A stretch of DNA of 34,688 bases from JAZNQN01 sp045656005 (GCA_045656005.1 JAZOQG010000037.1:1-34688), one strand, 5' to 3'. Shown: positions 24,344 to 32,534, counted from the stretch's first letter. Made by a program: numbers and translations. The notes: generated by a model from the letters alone, not told the origin.

Positions 24344-24395
24344 TAACAATCCCTCAGTCACTTCGTGACAGCTTCCTTTACACAAGAGAGCCTTT
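24344..24395. repeat. Degenerate copy of a widespread clostridial intergenic palindromic repeat
   Basis: The plus strand reads AACAATCCCTCAGTCACTTC, then GTGACAGCTTCCTTTACACA, then AGAGAGCC. The inner hairpin is GTCAC-TTC-GTGAC and the outer imperfect hairpin pairs AGCTTCCTTT with AAGAGAGCC. From memory, sequences of this kind (CCCTCAGTC...GACAGCTCCCTTT...AGGGAGCC) recur between genes in many Clostridia. Two changes (TTCC for TCCC and AGAG for AGGG) weaken the outer stem, so this copy looks decayed. It occupies the rpoZ-priA gap; nothing else is recognisable in that gap apart from the two hairpins. Confidence 0.7.
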
Positions 24396-24441
24396 AATAT
24401 TTGCCTTTTTGTGTTCTGGGCATTTTTAACATCCCTTAGCA

Positions 24442-24708
24442 TTATTCTTCACTAGCTGCTTCAAGTATATTCATAAATTCACTGTAATCTATTTCGCCGT
24501 CTTCCTCGCTTTTGGGCACTTCGCTTGCAGGGATTACATGCACTTTGCCTGCCGCAATTTCATGTACTGCAGCTCTTACTGTCTTGTCAAGTGCCGGCTG
24601 CTCTGCTGAAAGCTCTCTCGCTCTTTTTGCTGCCGCAACAACAAGTGTATATCTGCTGTCAAAATTTTCTTTTTTCATAAGTTCGTTAATGCTTGGTTCA
24701 ATAATCAT
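24442..24708 (-). CDS. rpoZ: DNA-directed RNA polymerase subunit omega
   Basis: Omega helps fold and stabilise the beta' subunit of RNA polymerase. The 88-residue protein has the typical early segment MIIEPSINELM, then SRYTLVVAAAKRARELS (18-34), and an acidic tail with two short helices. GGGAGGAG precedes the ATG. It follows gmk by 14 bases, the standard Firmicutes order yicC-remA-gmk-rpoZ. Confidence 0.95.
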   Translation of the reverse strand: MIIEPSINELMKKENFDSRYTLVVAAAKRARELSAEQPALDKTVRAAVHEIAAGKVHVIPASEVPKSEEDGEIDYSEFMNILEAASEE

Positions 24709-24722
24709 ATTCTTTCTCCTCC

Positions 24723-25334
24723 CTAAAACTTAAAAAGTATTTTATCAACAATTTCTTTGCATCTGAAGGATTTGGATTTTTCTGCCTCTATAACGGCATT
24801 TATTTTCTCCGTTGCCTTCATTACTTCATCATTTACAATTATGTAATCGTATTCGCCTACCTTTGTAAGCTCCCACTTTGCCTGACTAAGTCTTTTTTCA
24901 ATAACCTCTTTTTCCTCTGTTGCTCTTTCATAAAGTCTTCTTGAAAGCTCGGAAATTGACGGAGGTGCAACATATAAAAACACACCGTCAGGATATTTTC
25001 CCTTAACCTGCAAAGCACCCTGTACTTCAATTTCGAGTATAACAGTTATCCCTTTTTCAAGATAAGGAAAAACCTCGCTTTTTAAAGTTCCGTAACAGTT
25101 GTCGCAAAACTCTGCGCTCTCTAAAAAACCATCTTCTGTCTGGAGCTTTTTAAATGCATCTTTTGAAATGAAGTGATAGTGCACTCCATCCTCTTCCCCT
25201 ACTCTGGGATTTCTCGTTGTTGCGGAAATGGAAAAACGAATGTCGTCTCTTTTTTTGAAAAGCTCACGCATAACTGTTCCTTTTCCTACTCCTGAAGGAC
25301 CTGATACCACGAGCAAAACTCCTTTGTTACTCAT
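24723..25334 (-). CDS. gmk: Guanylate kinase
   Basis: Gmk phosphorylates GMP to GDP with ATP and so influences GTP and (p)ppGpp pools. From the chosen ATG it has 203 residues, with P-loop GPSGVGKGT (12-20), the GMP-binding segment TTRNPRVGEEDGVHYHF, and a lid region near SRRLYERATE. The frame is open 57 codons further upstream, but that stretch lies inside remA in another frame and does not resemble kinase. The true ATG overlaps the remA stop by 8 bases (ATGAGTAA), a coupled arrangement. Confidence 0.96.
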   Translation of the reverse strand: MSNKGVLLVVSGPSGVGKGTVMRELFKKRDDIRFSISATTRNPRVGEEDGVHYHFISKDAFKKLQTEDGFLESAEFCDNCYGTLKSEVFPYLEKGITVILEIEVQGALQVKGKYPDGVFLYVAPPSISELSRRLYERATEEKEVIEKRLSQAKWELTKVGEYDYIIVNDEVMKATEKINAVIEAEKSKSFRCKEIVDKILFKF

Positions 25335-25599
25335 CAAAATCCTCCTCACTCTGCGGCGGTACATACTTACTGTCAAGTCTTGATGCAACAGTTTCCGACT
25401 GAAGTGCGGATAAAATAACATGGTCGCTGTCACACACAAGCACCGCTCTCGTTTTTCTTCCATAGGTGGCATCAATAAGCCTGCCTGCCTCTCTCGCCTC
25501 CACAATCATTCTCTTTATGGGTGCGGAATCGGGGCTTACAACTGCCACAAGCCTTTCGACAGAAACCATACTGCCGTAGCCAATATTTATAAGTTTCAT
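25327..25599 (-). CDS. remA: RemA-family extracellular matrix regulator (DUF370)
   Basis: This 90-residue DNA-binding protein matches RemA, which in B. subtilis activates matrix genes and osmoprotection genes. Family hallmarks are the start MKLINIGYGSMV, SPDSAPIKRMI (22-32), and RKTRAVLVCDSDHVILSAL (48-66), which forms the oligomeric ring core. It sits between yicC and gmk, as in most Firmicutes. Its stop overlaps the gmk start. Its targets in this organism cannot be told from the window. Confidence 0.95.
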   Translation of the reverse strand: MKLINIGYGSMVSVERLVAVVSPDSAPIKRMIVEAREAGRLIDATYGRKTRAVLVCDSDHVILSALQSETVASRLDSKYVPPQSEEDFDE

Positions 25600-25613
25600 T
25601 GAACTATCTCCAA

Positions 25614-26492
25614 TTATTCCACATTTTGTACTTGCTCTCTGAGCTTTTCTATACAGGACTTCATCTCTATTACTGTCCTGAGCGCCTCAAGGTCACTTGA
25701 TTTTGAACCCATGGTGTTTGCTTCCCTGTTCATTTCCTGAATTACAAAGTCGAGCTTTTTGCCAACAGGAATATCGCTTTTTATAAGCTCCGACATTTGC
25801 GAAATGTGGCTTTTCATTCTCACAAGCTCTTCGTTTATGTCAACTTTGTCAGAGAAAACTGCAACCTCGTTTAATAGTCTCCCTTCATCGACAGGATAAT
25901 TTCCTAAAATGTCGTGCATTTTTTCACGTAGCTTTTCGGAATACTCGCGAACAATCTGGGGAGAACGTTCTTTTATATTGTCAACATGCTTTGATAAAAG
26001 ACTAAGACCCGATGACAAATCGTCATAGAGCTTTTCGCCCTCTGTTTCTCTCATTTTATTAAAAGCCTTCCCTGCACTTTCTGTAATTGAAAGCACAGCC
26101 TCGCTTATTGCATCAGCATCCTCTTCCGCCTTTACGACATTGAAAATATCCTGAAATCTTGTAAGGTTTTCAATTTTTATATCGTCTTTTAAAGAGAACT
26201 GCTCTTTAAGACTTAATAAAGCATCATAGTAGCTTTTTGCAAGAGCGCTGTTTACACTTACATCTCCGCTTGCGCCTTCAATATTTTCAACCGAAAGATA
26301 AACATCGCACTTGCCTCGCGTTATGTATTTTGCTACGCATTTTTTAATAGGCTCTTCCAAAAATGTGTAGCTTCTGGGAACTTTTACGTTTATGTCACTG
26401 TAACGGTGATTTACGCTTTTTATCTCAACCGTAAATCTTTTTGAAAGCACAGTTTCCTCGGCACATCCGTACCCTGTCATGCTTTTTATCAT
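25614..26492 (-). CDS. yicC: YicC/YloC-family endoribonuclease
   Basis: YicC-family proteins are RNases linked to stationary phase and small-RNA turnover. The 292-residue protein begins MIKSMTGYG, the family signature, and ends with the YicC_N/DUF1732 segment FVIQEMNREANTMGSKSSD (about 258-276), which carries the likely catalytic acidic residues. A GTG three codons upstream also fits the frame, but GGGAGG lies 8 bases before the ATG at 26492. It begins 18 bases after leuS and leads remA-gmk-rpoZ. Confidence 0.93.
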   Translation of the reverse strand: MIKSMTGYGCAEETVLSKRFTVEIKSVNHRYSDINVKVPRSYTFLEEPIKKCVAKYITRGKCDVYLSVENIEGASGDVSVNSALAKSYYDALLSLKEQFSLKDDIKIENLTRFQDIFNVVKAEEDADAISEAVLSITESAGKAFNKMRETEGEKLYDDLSSGLSLLSKHVDNIKERSPQIVREYSEKLREKMHDILGNYPVDEGRLLNEVAVFSDKVDINEELVRMKSHISQMSELIKSDIPVGKKLDFVIQEMNREANTMGSKSSDLEALRTVIEMKSCIEKLREQVQNVE

Positions 26493-26510
26493 AAGTGGCA
26501 CCTCCCAAGT

Positions 26511-28913
26511 TTATTTTACAACAATGTTTACAAGTTTTCCTGGTACTGCAATAACCTTTACAACTGTCTTATCTCCGATTGCCGCTTTTCCTTCTTCGCA
26601 CTCAAGTACAAATGAAGAAAGCTCATCTCTTGAAAGTGTTGCTGGCACCATAAGTTTTCCTTTTATTTTGCCATTTATCTGAATAACAATTTCAACGGTG
26701 TCATCTACTGTCTTATCTTCGTCATATGAAACCCATCCTCCCTTTGACAACACACTGCCAAAAAGACTTTCGTGAATTTCCTCTGCGATATGAGGTGCAA
26801 AAGGATAAAGAAGTGTTATAAATGTTTTGTATTCTGCACGGTTGATGCTTCCCACTTCATAAAATTTATTGAGAAGTGTCATAAGTGCTGCAAGAGCCGT
26901 GTTAAACTTCATGCCCTCAATGTCAAGGGATACCTTTTTAATTGTTTTGTGCATGCTTGTCATAAGCTCTTCTCTATACTGGTCACCGTCAACAAGCTTT
27001 GACTGAAGGTCCCATACTCTGTCTAAAAATCTCTTACAACCCTTCATACTGCTCTCACTCCATGGCGCCGCCTGTTCATAGTCACCCATAAAGAGAACAT
27101 AAGCTCTCAAAACATCTGCACCATATAAATCAACAACATCGTTAGGGTCAACAACGTTTCCGCGGCTCTTGCTCATTTTGTCACCGTCAGGTCCGAGTAT
27201 TAGTCCCTGCGCCGTTCTCTTTGCATAAGGCTCATCACATGGAACTACTCCCAAATCATAAAGGAACTTATGCCAGAAACGTGAGTAAATCATATGTCTT
27301 GTAACGTGCTCCATACCGCCGTTATACCAGTCAACAGGCATCCAGTAGGAAAGCGCCTTACCTGATGCAAATTCTTTATCATTACCCGGGTCGCAGTAGC
27401 GGAGGAAGTACCATGATGAACCTGCCCACTGGGGCATTGTGTCAGTTTCTCTCTTTGCCGCCCCGCCGCACTTTGGACATGTGCAGTTTACAAAGCTTTC
27501 AATTTTTGCAAGAGGACTTTCCCCGTCAGAGCCGGGCTCAAAATTGTCAACGGGAGGAAGTCTTAAAGGAAGCTCTTCGTAGGGAACCGCAACCATTCCG
27601 CACTTTTCGCAGTGAACAATCGGAATAGGCTCGCCCCAGTATCTCTGACGGTTGAATGCCCAATCCTTCATTTTGTACTGAACGCCTTTTTCTCCGCATC
27701 CTTTTTCTTTAAGTATCTCAAGCATTTTAGCTATTGCTTCCTGCTTTGTCTTGATGCCATCAAGCACACCCGAATTTACCATTTCCCCGTCACCCGTGTA
27801 TGCTTCTTTTTCTATGTCTCCGCCTTTGATAACTTCGATAATATCAATGCCGAATTTCTTTGCAAAATCGTAGTCACGGCTATCGTGTGCAGGAACTGCC
27901 ATAATTGCACCTGTGCCGTAGCCCATCATTACATAGTCTGAAATATAAATAGGAATTTCCTTTTCTGTGATAGGGTTTATTGCAGTAAGCCCTTCGATTT
28001 TAACACCCGTTTTGTCTTTAACAAGCTGAGTACGTTCAAATTCGCTTTTCTTTGCACATTCTTTTTTGTAATCTTCAAGTGAATCTATATTTGAAATTGA
28101 ATCTTTGTATTTTTCAATAATCGGATGCTCAGGTGCAATAACCATAAAGGTTACACCGTAAAGTGTGTCAGGTCTTGTTGTGTAAACCTGAAGTTTTTCA
28201 TCATTCTCTTTAATTGAGAAATTAACAAACGCACCTTCGCTTTTGCCAATCCAGTTTCTCTGCTGAAGTTTTATGTTTGGAAGGTAGTCAACCTTTTCAA
28301 GTCCTTCAAGGAGTTTGTCAGCATACTCGGTAATTCTTAAATACCAAACTTCTTTAGTTTTCTGAACAATGTCACTATGGCAAATGTCGCACTTTCCGCC
28401 CTGTGAATCCTCGTTTGAGAGAACAACCTTACAGCTTGGGCAGTAGTTTACCAAGGTTGTGTCACGGAAAACCAAACCTTTCTCAAACATTTTAAGGAAA
28501 ATCCATTGTGTCCACTTGTAGTAGTTTTCATCTGTGGTATCAATAACTCTTGACCAATCAAAAGAGAAACCAACTCTCTTAAGCTGACTTGTAAATTTAA
28601 CTATATTTTTATCTGTAACCTGTCTCGGGTGAACACCAGTTTTAATGGCGGTGTTCTCTGTTGGAAGTCCGTAAGCATCAAAGCCTATTGGGAAAAGCAC
28701 GTTGTAGCCTTCAAGTCTTCTCTTTCTTGATACTACTTCAAGTCCCGAATAAGCCTTTATATGACCTACGTGCATACCGCTTCCCGAAGGATATGGAAAC
28801 TCAACAAGAGTGTAAAACTTCGGCTTGTCGCTTCCGTTTTCAGCCTTAAATGTATCGTTATCCTCCCAGTATTTTTGCCATTTCTGTTCTATATTCTGAA
28901 AATCGTAACCCAT
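26511..28913 (-). CDS. leuS: Leucyl-tRNA synthetase
   Basis: LeuS charges tRNA-Leu and edits misactivated amino acids. The 800-residue class I enzyme has HVGH (48-51), zinc-like knuckles CPSC/CDIC (158-178), an editing domain with TTRPDT (245-250) and GYGTGAIMAVPAHDSRD (331-347, Asp347), a second Cys knuckle (435-482) and KMSKS (579-583). The C-terminal anticodon-binding and extension domains are present. It lies 12 bases after rsfS in a shared transcript. No T-box leader is visible, unlike many Firmicutes leuS genes. Confidence 0.98.
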   Translation of the reverse strand: MGYDFQNIEQKWQKYWEDNDTFKAENGSDKPKFYTLVEFPYPSGSGMHVGHIKAYSGLEVVSRKRRLEGYNVLFPIGFDAYGLPTENTAIKTGVHPRQVTDKNIVKFTSQLKRVGFSFDWSRVIDTTDENYYKWTQWIFLKMFEKGLVFRDTTLVNYCPSCKVVLSNEDSQGGKCDICHSDIVQKTKEVWYLRITEYADKLLEGLEKVDYLPNIKLQQRNWIGKSEGAFVNFSIKENDEKLQVYTTRPDTLYGVTFMVIAPEHPIIEKYKDSISNIDSLEDYKKECAKKSEFERTQLVKDKTGVKIEGLTAINPITEKEIPIYISDYVMMGYGTGAIMAVPAHDSRDYDFAKKFGIDIIEVIKGGDIEKEAYTGDGEMVNSGVLDGIKTKQEAIAKMLEILKEKGCGEKGVQYKMKDWAFNRQRYWGEPIPIVHCEKCGMVAVPYEELPLRLPPVDNFEPGSDGESPLAKIESFVNCTCPKCGGAAKRETDTMPQWAGSSWYFLRYCDPGNDKEFASGKALSYWMPVDWYNGGMEHVTRHMIYSRFWHKFLYDLGVVPCDEPYAKRTAQGLILGPDGDKMSKSRGNVVDPNDVVDLYGADVLRAYVLFMGDYEQAAPWSESSMKGCKRFLDRVWDLQSKLVDGDQYREELMTSMHKTIKKVSLDIEGMKFNTALAALMTLLNKFYEVGSINRAEYKTFITLLYPFAPHIAEEIHESLFGSVLSKGGWVSYDEDKTVDDTVEIVIQINGKIKGKLMVPATLSRDELSSFVLECEEGKAAIGDKTVVKVIAVPGKLVNIVVK

Positions 28914-28925
28914 CTCTATTTCTCC

Positions 28926-29264
28926 TTAAAGTTCTATTTTTTCACCGTCGCCCCAAAGTCGGTCGAGGCTGTAAAAATCACGCATATCACTTTTAAAAAC
29001 ATGAACTATAACGCTGCCGAAATCAATTAAAATCCATGCCGCGCTGTCATACCCTTCAATTCTTAAAGGGGACACTCCTTTTTCCTCTGCCTTTTCAATT
29101 ACATTATCACAAAGTGCCTTAACCTGCGTTGTGCTTCCTCCGCTGCAAATTATAAAATAGTCGGCAATGGTAGTAAGTGCGGAAATATTTATAACCTCAA
29201 TTTTTTCCGCCTTTCTGTCATCTAAAATACCCGCCGCAAACTCGGCGAATTCTCTGCTTTCCAA
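28926..29264 (-). CDS. rsfS: Ribosomal silencing factor RsfS
   Basis: RsfS binds L14 on the large subunit and blocks subunit joining when nutrients are scarce. The 112-residue protein has DDRKAEKIEVINIS (15-28), ADYFIICSGGSTTQVKAL (34-51), GYDSAAWILIDFGSVIVHVF (74-93) and a C-terminal YSLDRLWGD, all family signatures. The start is a TTG at 29264, seven bases after GGGGG. It is the first gene of the long minus-strand run and has its own promoter at 29300-29328. Confidence 0.95.
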   Translation of the reverse strand: MESREFAEFAAGILDDRKAEKIEVINISALTTIADYFIICSGGSTTQVKALCDNVIEKAEEKGVSPLRIEGYDSAAWILIDFGSVIVHVFKSDMRDFYSLDRLWGDGEKIEL

Positions 29265-29299
29265 ATATATGCCCCCATTCTGATATAATGTATCACTTT

Positions 29300-29328
29300 A
29301 TTATACATCAAAATAATATGTTTGTCCA
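29300..29328 (-). promoter_or_regulatory. sigma-A promoter of rsfS-leuS and following genes
   Basis: On the minus strand TGGACA (29323-29328), 17 bases, then TATAAT (29300-29305). It stands back to back with the nagB promoter, which has the same -35 sequence. Confidence 0.8.
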
Positions 29329-29360
29329 CTACTTTTTTTGAAATTCTGGCAAAAATTTAC

Positions 29361-29389
29361 TGGACAAATTCTAAATTAAGTTGTATAAT
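29361..29389 (+). promoter_or_regulatory. sigma-A promoter of nagB
   Basis: TGGACA (29361-29366), 17 bases, TATAAT (29384-29389), about 52 bases before the nagB start codon. The -35 boxes of this and the divergent rsfS promoter form an 8-base inverted repeat, TTTGTCCA and TGGACAAA. Confidence 0.8.
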
Positions 29390-29440
29390 ATATATGTAAT
29401 GGTTACGGCCATGTAATTTTAAACTTGGAGAGTGTAAAAA

Positions 29441-30226
29441 ATGAAGCTTATTATCAAAAATAATTATGATGAAATGTGCGCATGGGCAGCAAATCATATT
29501 GCAGATGCAATAAATGCCCACAAGGAAGAGCGTCCTTTTATTTTAGGACTTCCAACAGGTTCTTCTCCTCTTGGCGTATATAAAAGACTTATCGAAATGA
29601 ATAAAGCCGGAAAAGTAAGTTTTAAAAATGTTGTAACCTTCAATATGGATGAATATGTAGGTCTTCCAAGAGAGCATGACCAGAGCTACTGGTACTTCAT
29701 GCATGATAATTTCTTCAACCACATTGATATTCCTGCGGAAAACATTAACATTTTAAATGGTATGGCAGAAGACCTTGAGGCAGAGTGCCAGAGATATGAG
29801 GACAAGATTGCTTCCTACGGCGGAATTGACCTTTTCCTCGGCGGCAGCGGTGTTGACGGTCACATTGCTTTCAACGAGCCTTTCACATCCCTCACTTCAA
29901 GAACAGGTGTTCGTGCACTTACCCAGGATACTTTAATCGTAAACTCACGTTTCTTTGACAATGACCCTGAAAAAGTTCCGAAAACTGCTCTTTCAGTTGG
30001 TGTTGGAACTGTTTGTGATTCCAAAAAAGTATTGCTTCTTATAAGCGGTCACAACAAGGCAAGAGCGCTTCGCCACTGTGTTGAGGGCGGTGTTGACCAT
30101 GCATGGACAATAAGCGCACTTCAGCTTCACGAAAACGGAATAGTTGCATGTGATGAGGATGCTTGCGGTGAGCTTAAGGTTGACACATACAAATATTTCA
30201 AAGAGATATATAAGAACGAAAAATAA
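29441..30226 (+). CDS. nagB: Glucosamine-6-phosphate deaminase
   Basis: NagB converts glucosamine 6-phosphate to fructose 6-phosphate and ammonia, feeding amino sugars from wall or host glycans into glycolysis. The 261-residue protein has LPTGSSPLGVY (37-47), FNMDEYVGL (67-75, Asp70), and the active-site loop GSGVDGHIAFNEP (135-147; Asp139, His141, Glu146). No nagA or transporter is next to it. It has its own promoter and a GC-rich terminator. A GGAGAG site precedes the ATG. Confidence 0.97.
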   Translation: MKLIIKNNYDEMCAWAANHIADAINAHKEERPFILGLPTGSSPLGVYKRLIEMNKAGKVSFKNVVTFNMDEYVGLPREHDQSYWYFMHDNFFNHIDIPAENINILNGMAEDLEAECQRYEDKIASYGGIDLFLGGSGVDGHIAFNEPFTSLTSRTGVRALTQDTLIVNSRFFDNDPEKVPKTALSVGVGTVCDSKKVLLLISGHNKARALRHCVEGGVDHAWTISALQLHENGIVACDEDACGELKVDTYKYFKEIYKNEK

Positions 30227-30232
30227 ATCGTA

Positions 30233-30251
30233 GGGCGGATAACATCCGCCC
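30233..30251 (+). terminator. Intrinsic terminator after nagB
   Basis: GGGCGGAT and ATCCGCCC enclose AAC and are followed by GTTTAATTTTT. The U-tract is interrupted, so some readthrough into the nitroreductase gene 28 bases on is possible. Confidence 0.85.
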
Positions 30252-30278
30252 GTTTAATTTTTAAAGAGAACTTATACT

Positions 30279-30797
30279 ATGGATTTTAAAAAAGTTATTA
30301 GCGAGCGTTATTCTGTGAGAAAATTTGAGCCTCGTCACATCGAAAAGGAAGTTATTGATAAAATTCTTCACGCAGGGCACATTGCACCTACGGGTTGCAA
30401 TTTTCAACCGCAGAGAATTTTAGTGTTAAACACAGACGAAGCAATGAACATGCTTAAAAACTGCACAAAATGTCATTTTGATGCACCTTGTGCAATGCTG
30501 GTATGTTACAACAAAGATGAAAGCTGGGTACGTCCTTATGACGGTGCTCTTTCCGCTCCCGTGGATGCCGCAATCGTTACAACTCATATGATGCTTGAGG
30601 CAAAAAATCAGGGAGTAGGCTCTTGCTGGGTTATGCACTTTGACCCTTCAAGAATGAGTGAAACCTTTAATATTCCTGAAAACATAGTTCCCGTAGCACT
30701 TCTCGTTATGGGTTACCCCCATCCTGACGCAAAACCGTTTGAAAAACACAGTCAGATAAGACCACTTGAAGAAACAGTATTTTATGACACATTTTAA
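30279..30797 (+). CDS. Nitroreductase family protein
   Basis: These flavoproteins bind FMN and reduce nitro compounds, quinones or other acceptors with NAD(P)H. The 172-residue protein begins with the typical SERYSVRKFEPRHIE (8-22, FMN phosphate contacts) and has HAGHIAPTGCNFQP (31-44), GVGSCWVMHF (115-124) and a C-terminal GYPHPDAKP. Four cysteines (Cys40, 61, 64 and 70) lie in the central part; the CxxC pair is not enough to claim an iron-sulfur site. The substrate is unknown. It follows nagB and converges on an HD-domain gene through a shared terminator. Confidence 0.88.
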   Translation: MDFKKVISERYSVRKFEPRHIEKEVIDKILHAGHIAPTGCNFQPQRILVLNTDEAMNMLKNCTKCHFDAPCAMLVCYNKDESWVRPYDGALSAPVDAAIVTTHMMLEAKNQGVGSCWVMHFDPSRMSETFNIPENIVPVALLVMGYPHPDAKPFEKHSQIRPLEETVFYDTF

Positions 30798-30827
30798 AAT
30801 AGGGGTCGGCATTGCCGACCCCTATTT
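30797..30827. terminator. Bidirectional terminator between convergent genes
   Basis: Perfect 14-base arms AAATAGGGGTCGGC and GCCGACCCCTATTT enclose ATT. T-rich flanks exist on both strands. The stop codons of the nitroreductase (30795-30797) and of the HD-domain gene (30822-30824) fall at its edges. Confidence 0.9.
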
Positions 30828-31418
30828 GTTTATCAATTTGCCCTTGCGGACATTTTCTTCTATAAGTTCCTTTGTTATTTTCCAAAGCTTTTCCGAGCCT
30901 TTTTTCGTTCTCATCTGCCTTTCCTCAACCTGGCTCTTTTTAACACCGTGAGAAATCCAGTCAACCCCATCATTTGCATTATTAAGAAGAAACGGCTGAA
31001 GGTTGTCCATTGCACGGACAAATTGCGCCTCTGCACTTTCTCCCTCTTCAAATTCCTCAAAAAGTGCACGAAGGCTCTCACCCTGCTCCTTTGGAAGAAT
31101 GCCGAAAATGCGTTCTGCCGCTTTCGCTTCACGTTCCTTCTGGCTGTCTTTCCCCTCGTCAGAGTAGGCATAAGTATCCCCTGCATCAATTTCCACAACA
31201 TCGTGAACAAGTGCCATCAGCATAGCCTTTGCCACGTCAAAATCACGATTTGAGTATTCCTTCAGAAGATAGACCATTACCCCCATGTGCCACGCATGTT
31301 CCGCATCGTTTTCCCGCCTTTTGTGCCCTGTGATGTGGTTTTGACGAAAAATTTCCTTCTCCTTGTCTATTTCCAGAATAAAATCAAGCTGTTTTTTTAT
31401 CCTTTCTCTATCCATCAT
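30822..31418 (-). CDS. HD-domain phosphohydrolase (HDDC2/YfbR-like)
   Basis: This 198-residue protein has NDAEHAWH (37-44), the HD pair LVHDVVEIDAGD (70-81; His72, Asp73) and AMDNLQP (136-142, Asp138), the metal-binding pattern of HDDC2/YfbR-type nucleotidases (COG1896), which remove phosphate from deoxynucleoside 5'-monophosphates. The substrate is inferred from family only. It is the last gene of a three-gene operon after the tautomerase (10-base gap). Its stop codon is inside the bidirectional terminator. Confidence 0.87.
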   Translation of the reverse strand: MMDRERIKKQLDFILEIDKEKEIFRQNHITGHKRRENDAEHAWHMGVMVYLLKEYSNRDFDVAKAMLMALVHDVVEIDAGDTYAYSDEGKDSQKEREAKAAERIFGILPKEQGESLRALFEEFEEGESAEAQFVRAMDNLQPFLLNNANDGVDWISHGVKKSQVEERQMRTKKGSEKLWKITKELIEENVRKGKLINK

Positions 31419-31428
31419 GCCTTCGCCC

Positions 31429-31656
31429 TTAAAAACGCTTTTCGCCGTTTAGTATCATCATTTTGTCTTCCTTCGGCAAAACCTCTGTTTTAATAACTGC
31501 ATCTTCCCATTCTTCGGGCTTAAATTCCTCCATGGAAATTGAAATCGCCTCCTGGGGACATCCCCAGTATTTTAAAAATACTTCGTTTATTTCCTCTGCT
31601 ACTTTTTTCTTCGTTTCCTCATCCTTTGGATAACCTTTAACTGCAATGTATGGCAT
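31429..31656 (-). CDS. Small tautomerase (4-oxalocrotonate tautomerase-like)
   Basis: This 75-residue protein begins MPYIAVKGYP, leaving Pro2 as the expected catalytic base after Met removal. It has the alternating beta-alpha-beta layout of 4-oxalocrotonate tautomerase monomers, but the usual Arg11 and Arg39 are not in their standard positions, so the substrate is uncertain. AAAAGGAG precedes the ATG. It lies between an amidohydrolase and an HD hydrolase. Confidence 0.85.
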   Translation of the reverse strand: MPYIAVKGYPKDEETKKKVAEEINEVFLKYWGCPQEAISISMEEFKPEEWEDAVIKTEVLPKEDKMMILNGEKRF

Positions 31657-31673
31657 AATATTTTCTCCTTTTC

Positions 31674-32435
31674 TTAAATAAATTTTTCAAATAATCTCAG
31701 GGCATTATTTCTCAATATATTATTTTTATCCTCATCAGAAATCAGCGCATATTCAATTCTGCCTCGCTGAAAACCCGCTGAATATGTATCAGTTCCAAAA
31801 AGTATGCGTTTTGACCCCACTCTGTCTACTACATACTCAATTCCTTTATTTTTCGAGCTTGCTATTCCCGATGTATCCACATAAACATTTTTGTTTTTTG
31901 CAAACTCAATCGCATTTGCATAAGACCCCTCGCCATAAGAACCCATGTGTGCCATTATGAATGTAACCTTCGGATACTTATTCGCCATATCTAAAATATA
32001 GTCCGCATCCCTCTCCGGATGTATCTGAACAATCGCCTCATGCTCTGATATAAATGAAAAGAGTTTAGCTCCATATTCATCAAGTGTATACTCATGGCAA
32101 ACGGGGTGAAGCTTTACTCCGACACATTTTTTTGTTCCGAGCATTTTTTCAGCCTGCCTGAAGGTGCTCTCATTTCTGGGGTCAATTACCACCCATTGAA
32201 AAAGGTTTTCTGTCTTTTGTGCAAGCTCGAACATGAACTCGTTTTCTTTTTCAACCTCTTCCACCGATAACACCGATGAAAAGGTTGAACAAAACATAAG
32301 CTCAATTCCTGCCGCTTTGTTTGCTTTTTGCAAATATGGAAGTGTTGCATCGTAAAGTAGACTATCAGGCGAAGAATCAAACTTGCTTCCGTGATTTATG
32401 TGTGTATGCGTATCTATAGCAGAAATTGATTTCAC
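31674..32435 (-). CDS. Amidohydrolase-family metal-dependent hydrolase
   Basis: The 253-residue TIM-barrel protein has metal-site features of the amidohydrolase 2 (decarboxylase/lactonase-like) group: DTHTH (8-12; His10, His12), VGVKLHP (105-111), QIHPERD (137-143, His139), MAHMGS (161-166, His163) and FGTDTY (213-218, Asp216). The exact reaction cannot be told; deaminases, lactonases and decarboxylases share this fold. It is first in the operon with the tautomerase and HD protein and has a consensus promoter. The three together could process a small metabolite, but no pathway is recognisable. Confidence 0.87.
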   Translation of the reverse strand: MKSISAIDTHTHINHGSKFDSSPDSLLYDATLPYLQKANKAAGIELMFCSTFSSVLSVEEVEKENEFMFELAQKTENLFQWVVIDPRNESTFRQAEKMLGTKKCVGVKLHPVCHEYTLDEYGAKLFSFISEHEAIVQIHPERDADYILDMANKYPKVTFIMAHMGSYGEGSYANAIEFAKNKNVYVDTSGIASSKNKGIEYVVDRVGSKRILFGTDTYSAGFQRGRIEYALISDEDKNNILRNNALRLFEKFI

Positions 32436-32465
32436 GAATATCCCCCCAAAAATTTCGATAGAGTC

Positions 32466-32494
32466 ATTATATAATAAAAGCTGAGCTTTGTCAA
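32466..32494 (-). promoter_or_regulatory. sigma-A promoter of the amidohydrolase operon
   Basis: On the minus strand TTGACA (32489-32494), 17 bases, TATAAT (32466-32471), perfect consensus, about 31 bases before the start codon. It stands back to back with the coaW promoter, the two -35 boxes being 11 bases apart. Confidence 0.88.
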
Positions 32495-32505
32495 CACATA
32501 CCCTT

Positions 32506-32534
32506 TTGACAAAATAAAAAAACTATGTTAAAAT
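32506..32534 (+). promoter_or_regulatory. sigma-A promoter of coaW
   Basis: TTGACA (32506-32511), 17 bases, TAAAAT (32529-32534), about 30 bases upstream of the coaW ATG. Both promoters of this divergent pair have near-consensus boxes. Confidence 0.85.

Noticed and set aside
25335..25505. 57-codon N-terminal extension of guanylate kinase
   Set aside because: It lies within remA in another frame and has no resemblance to kinases. The ATG overlapping the remA stop gives the family N-terminus.
28914..29299. T-box leader for leuS
   Set aside because: No AGGGTGG-like T-box core or leader hairpins are seen; leuS is second in the operon after rsfS.
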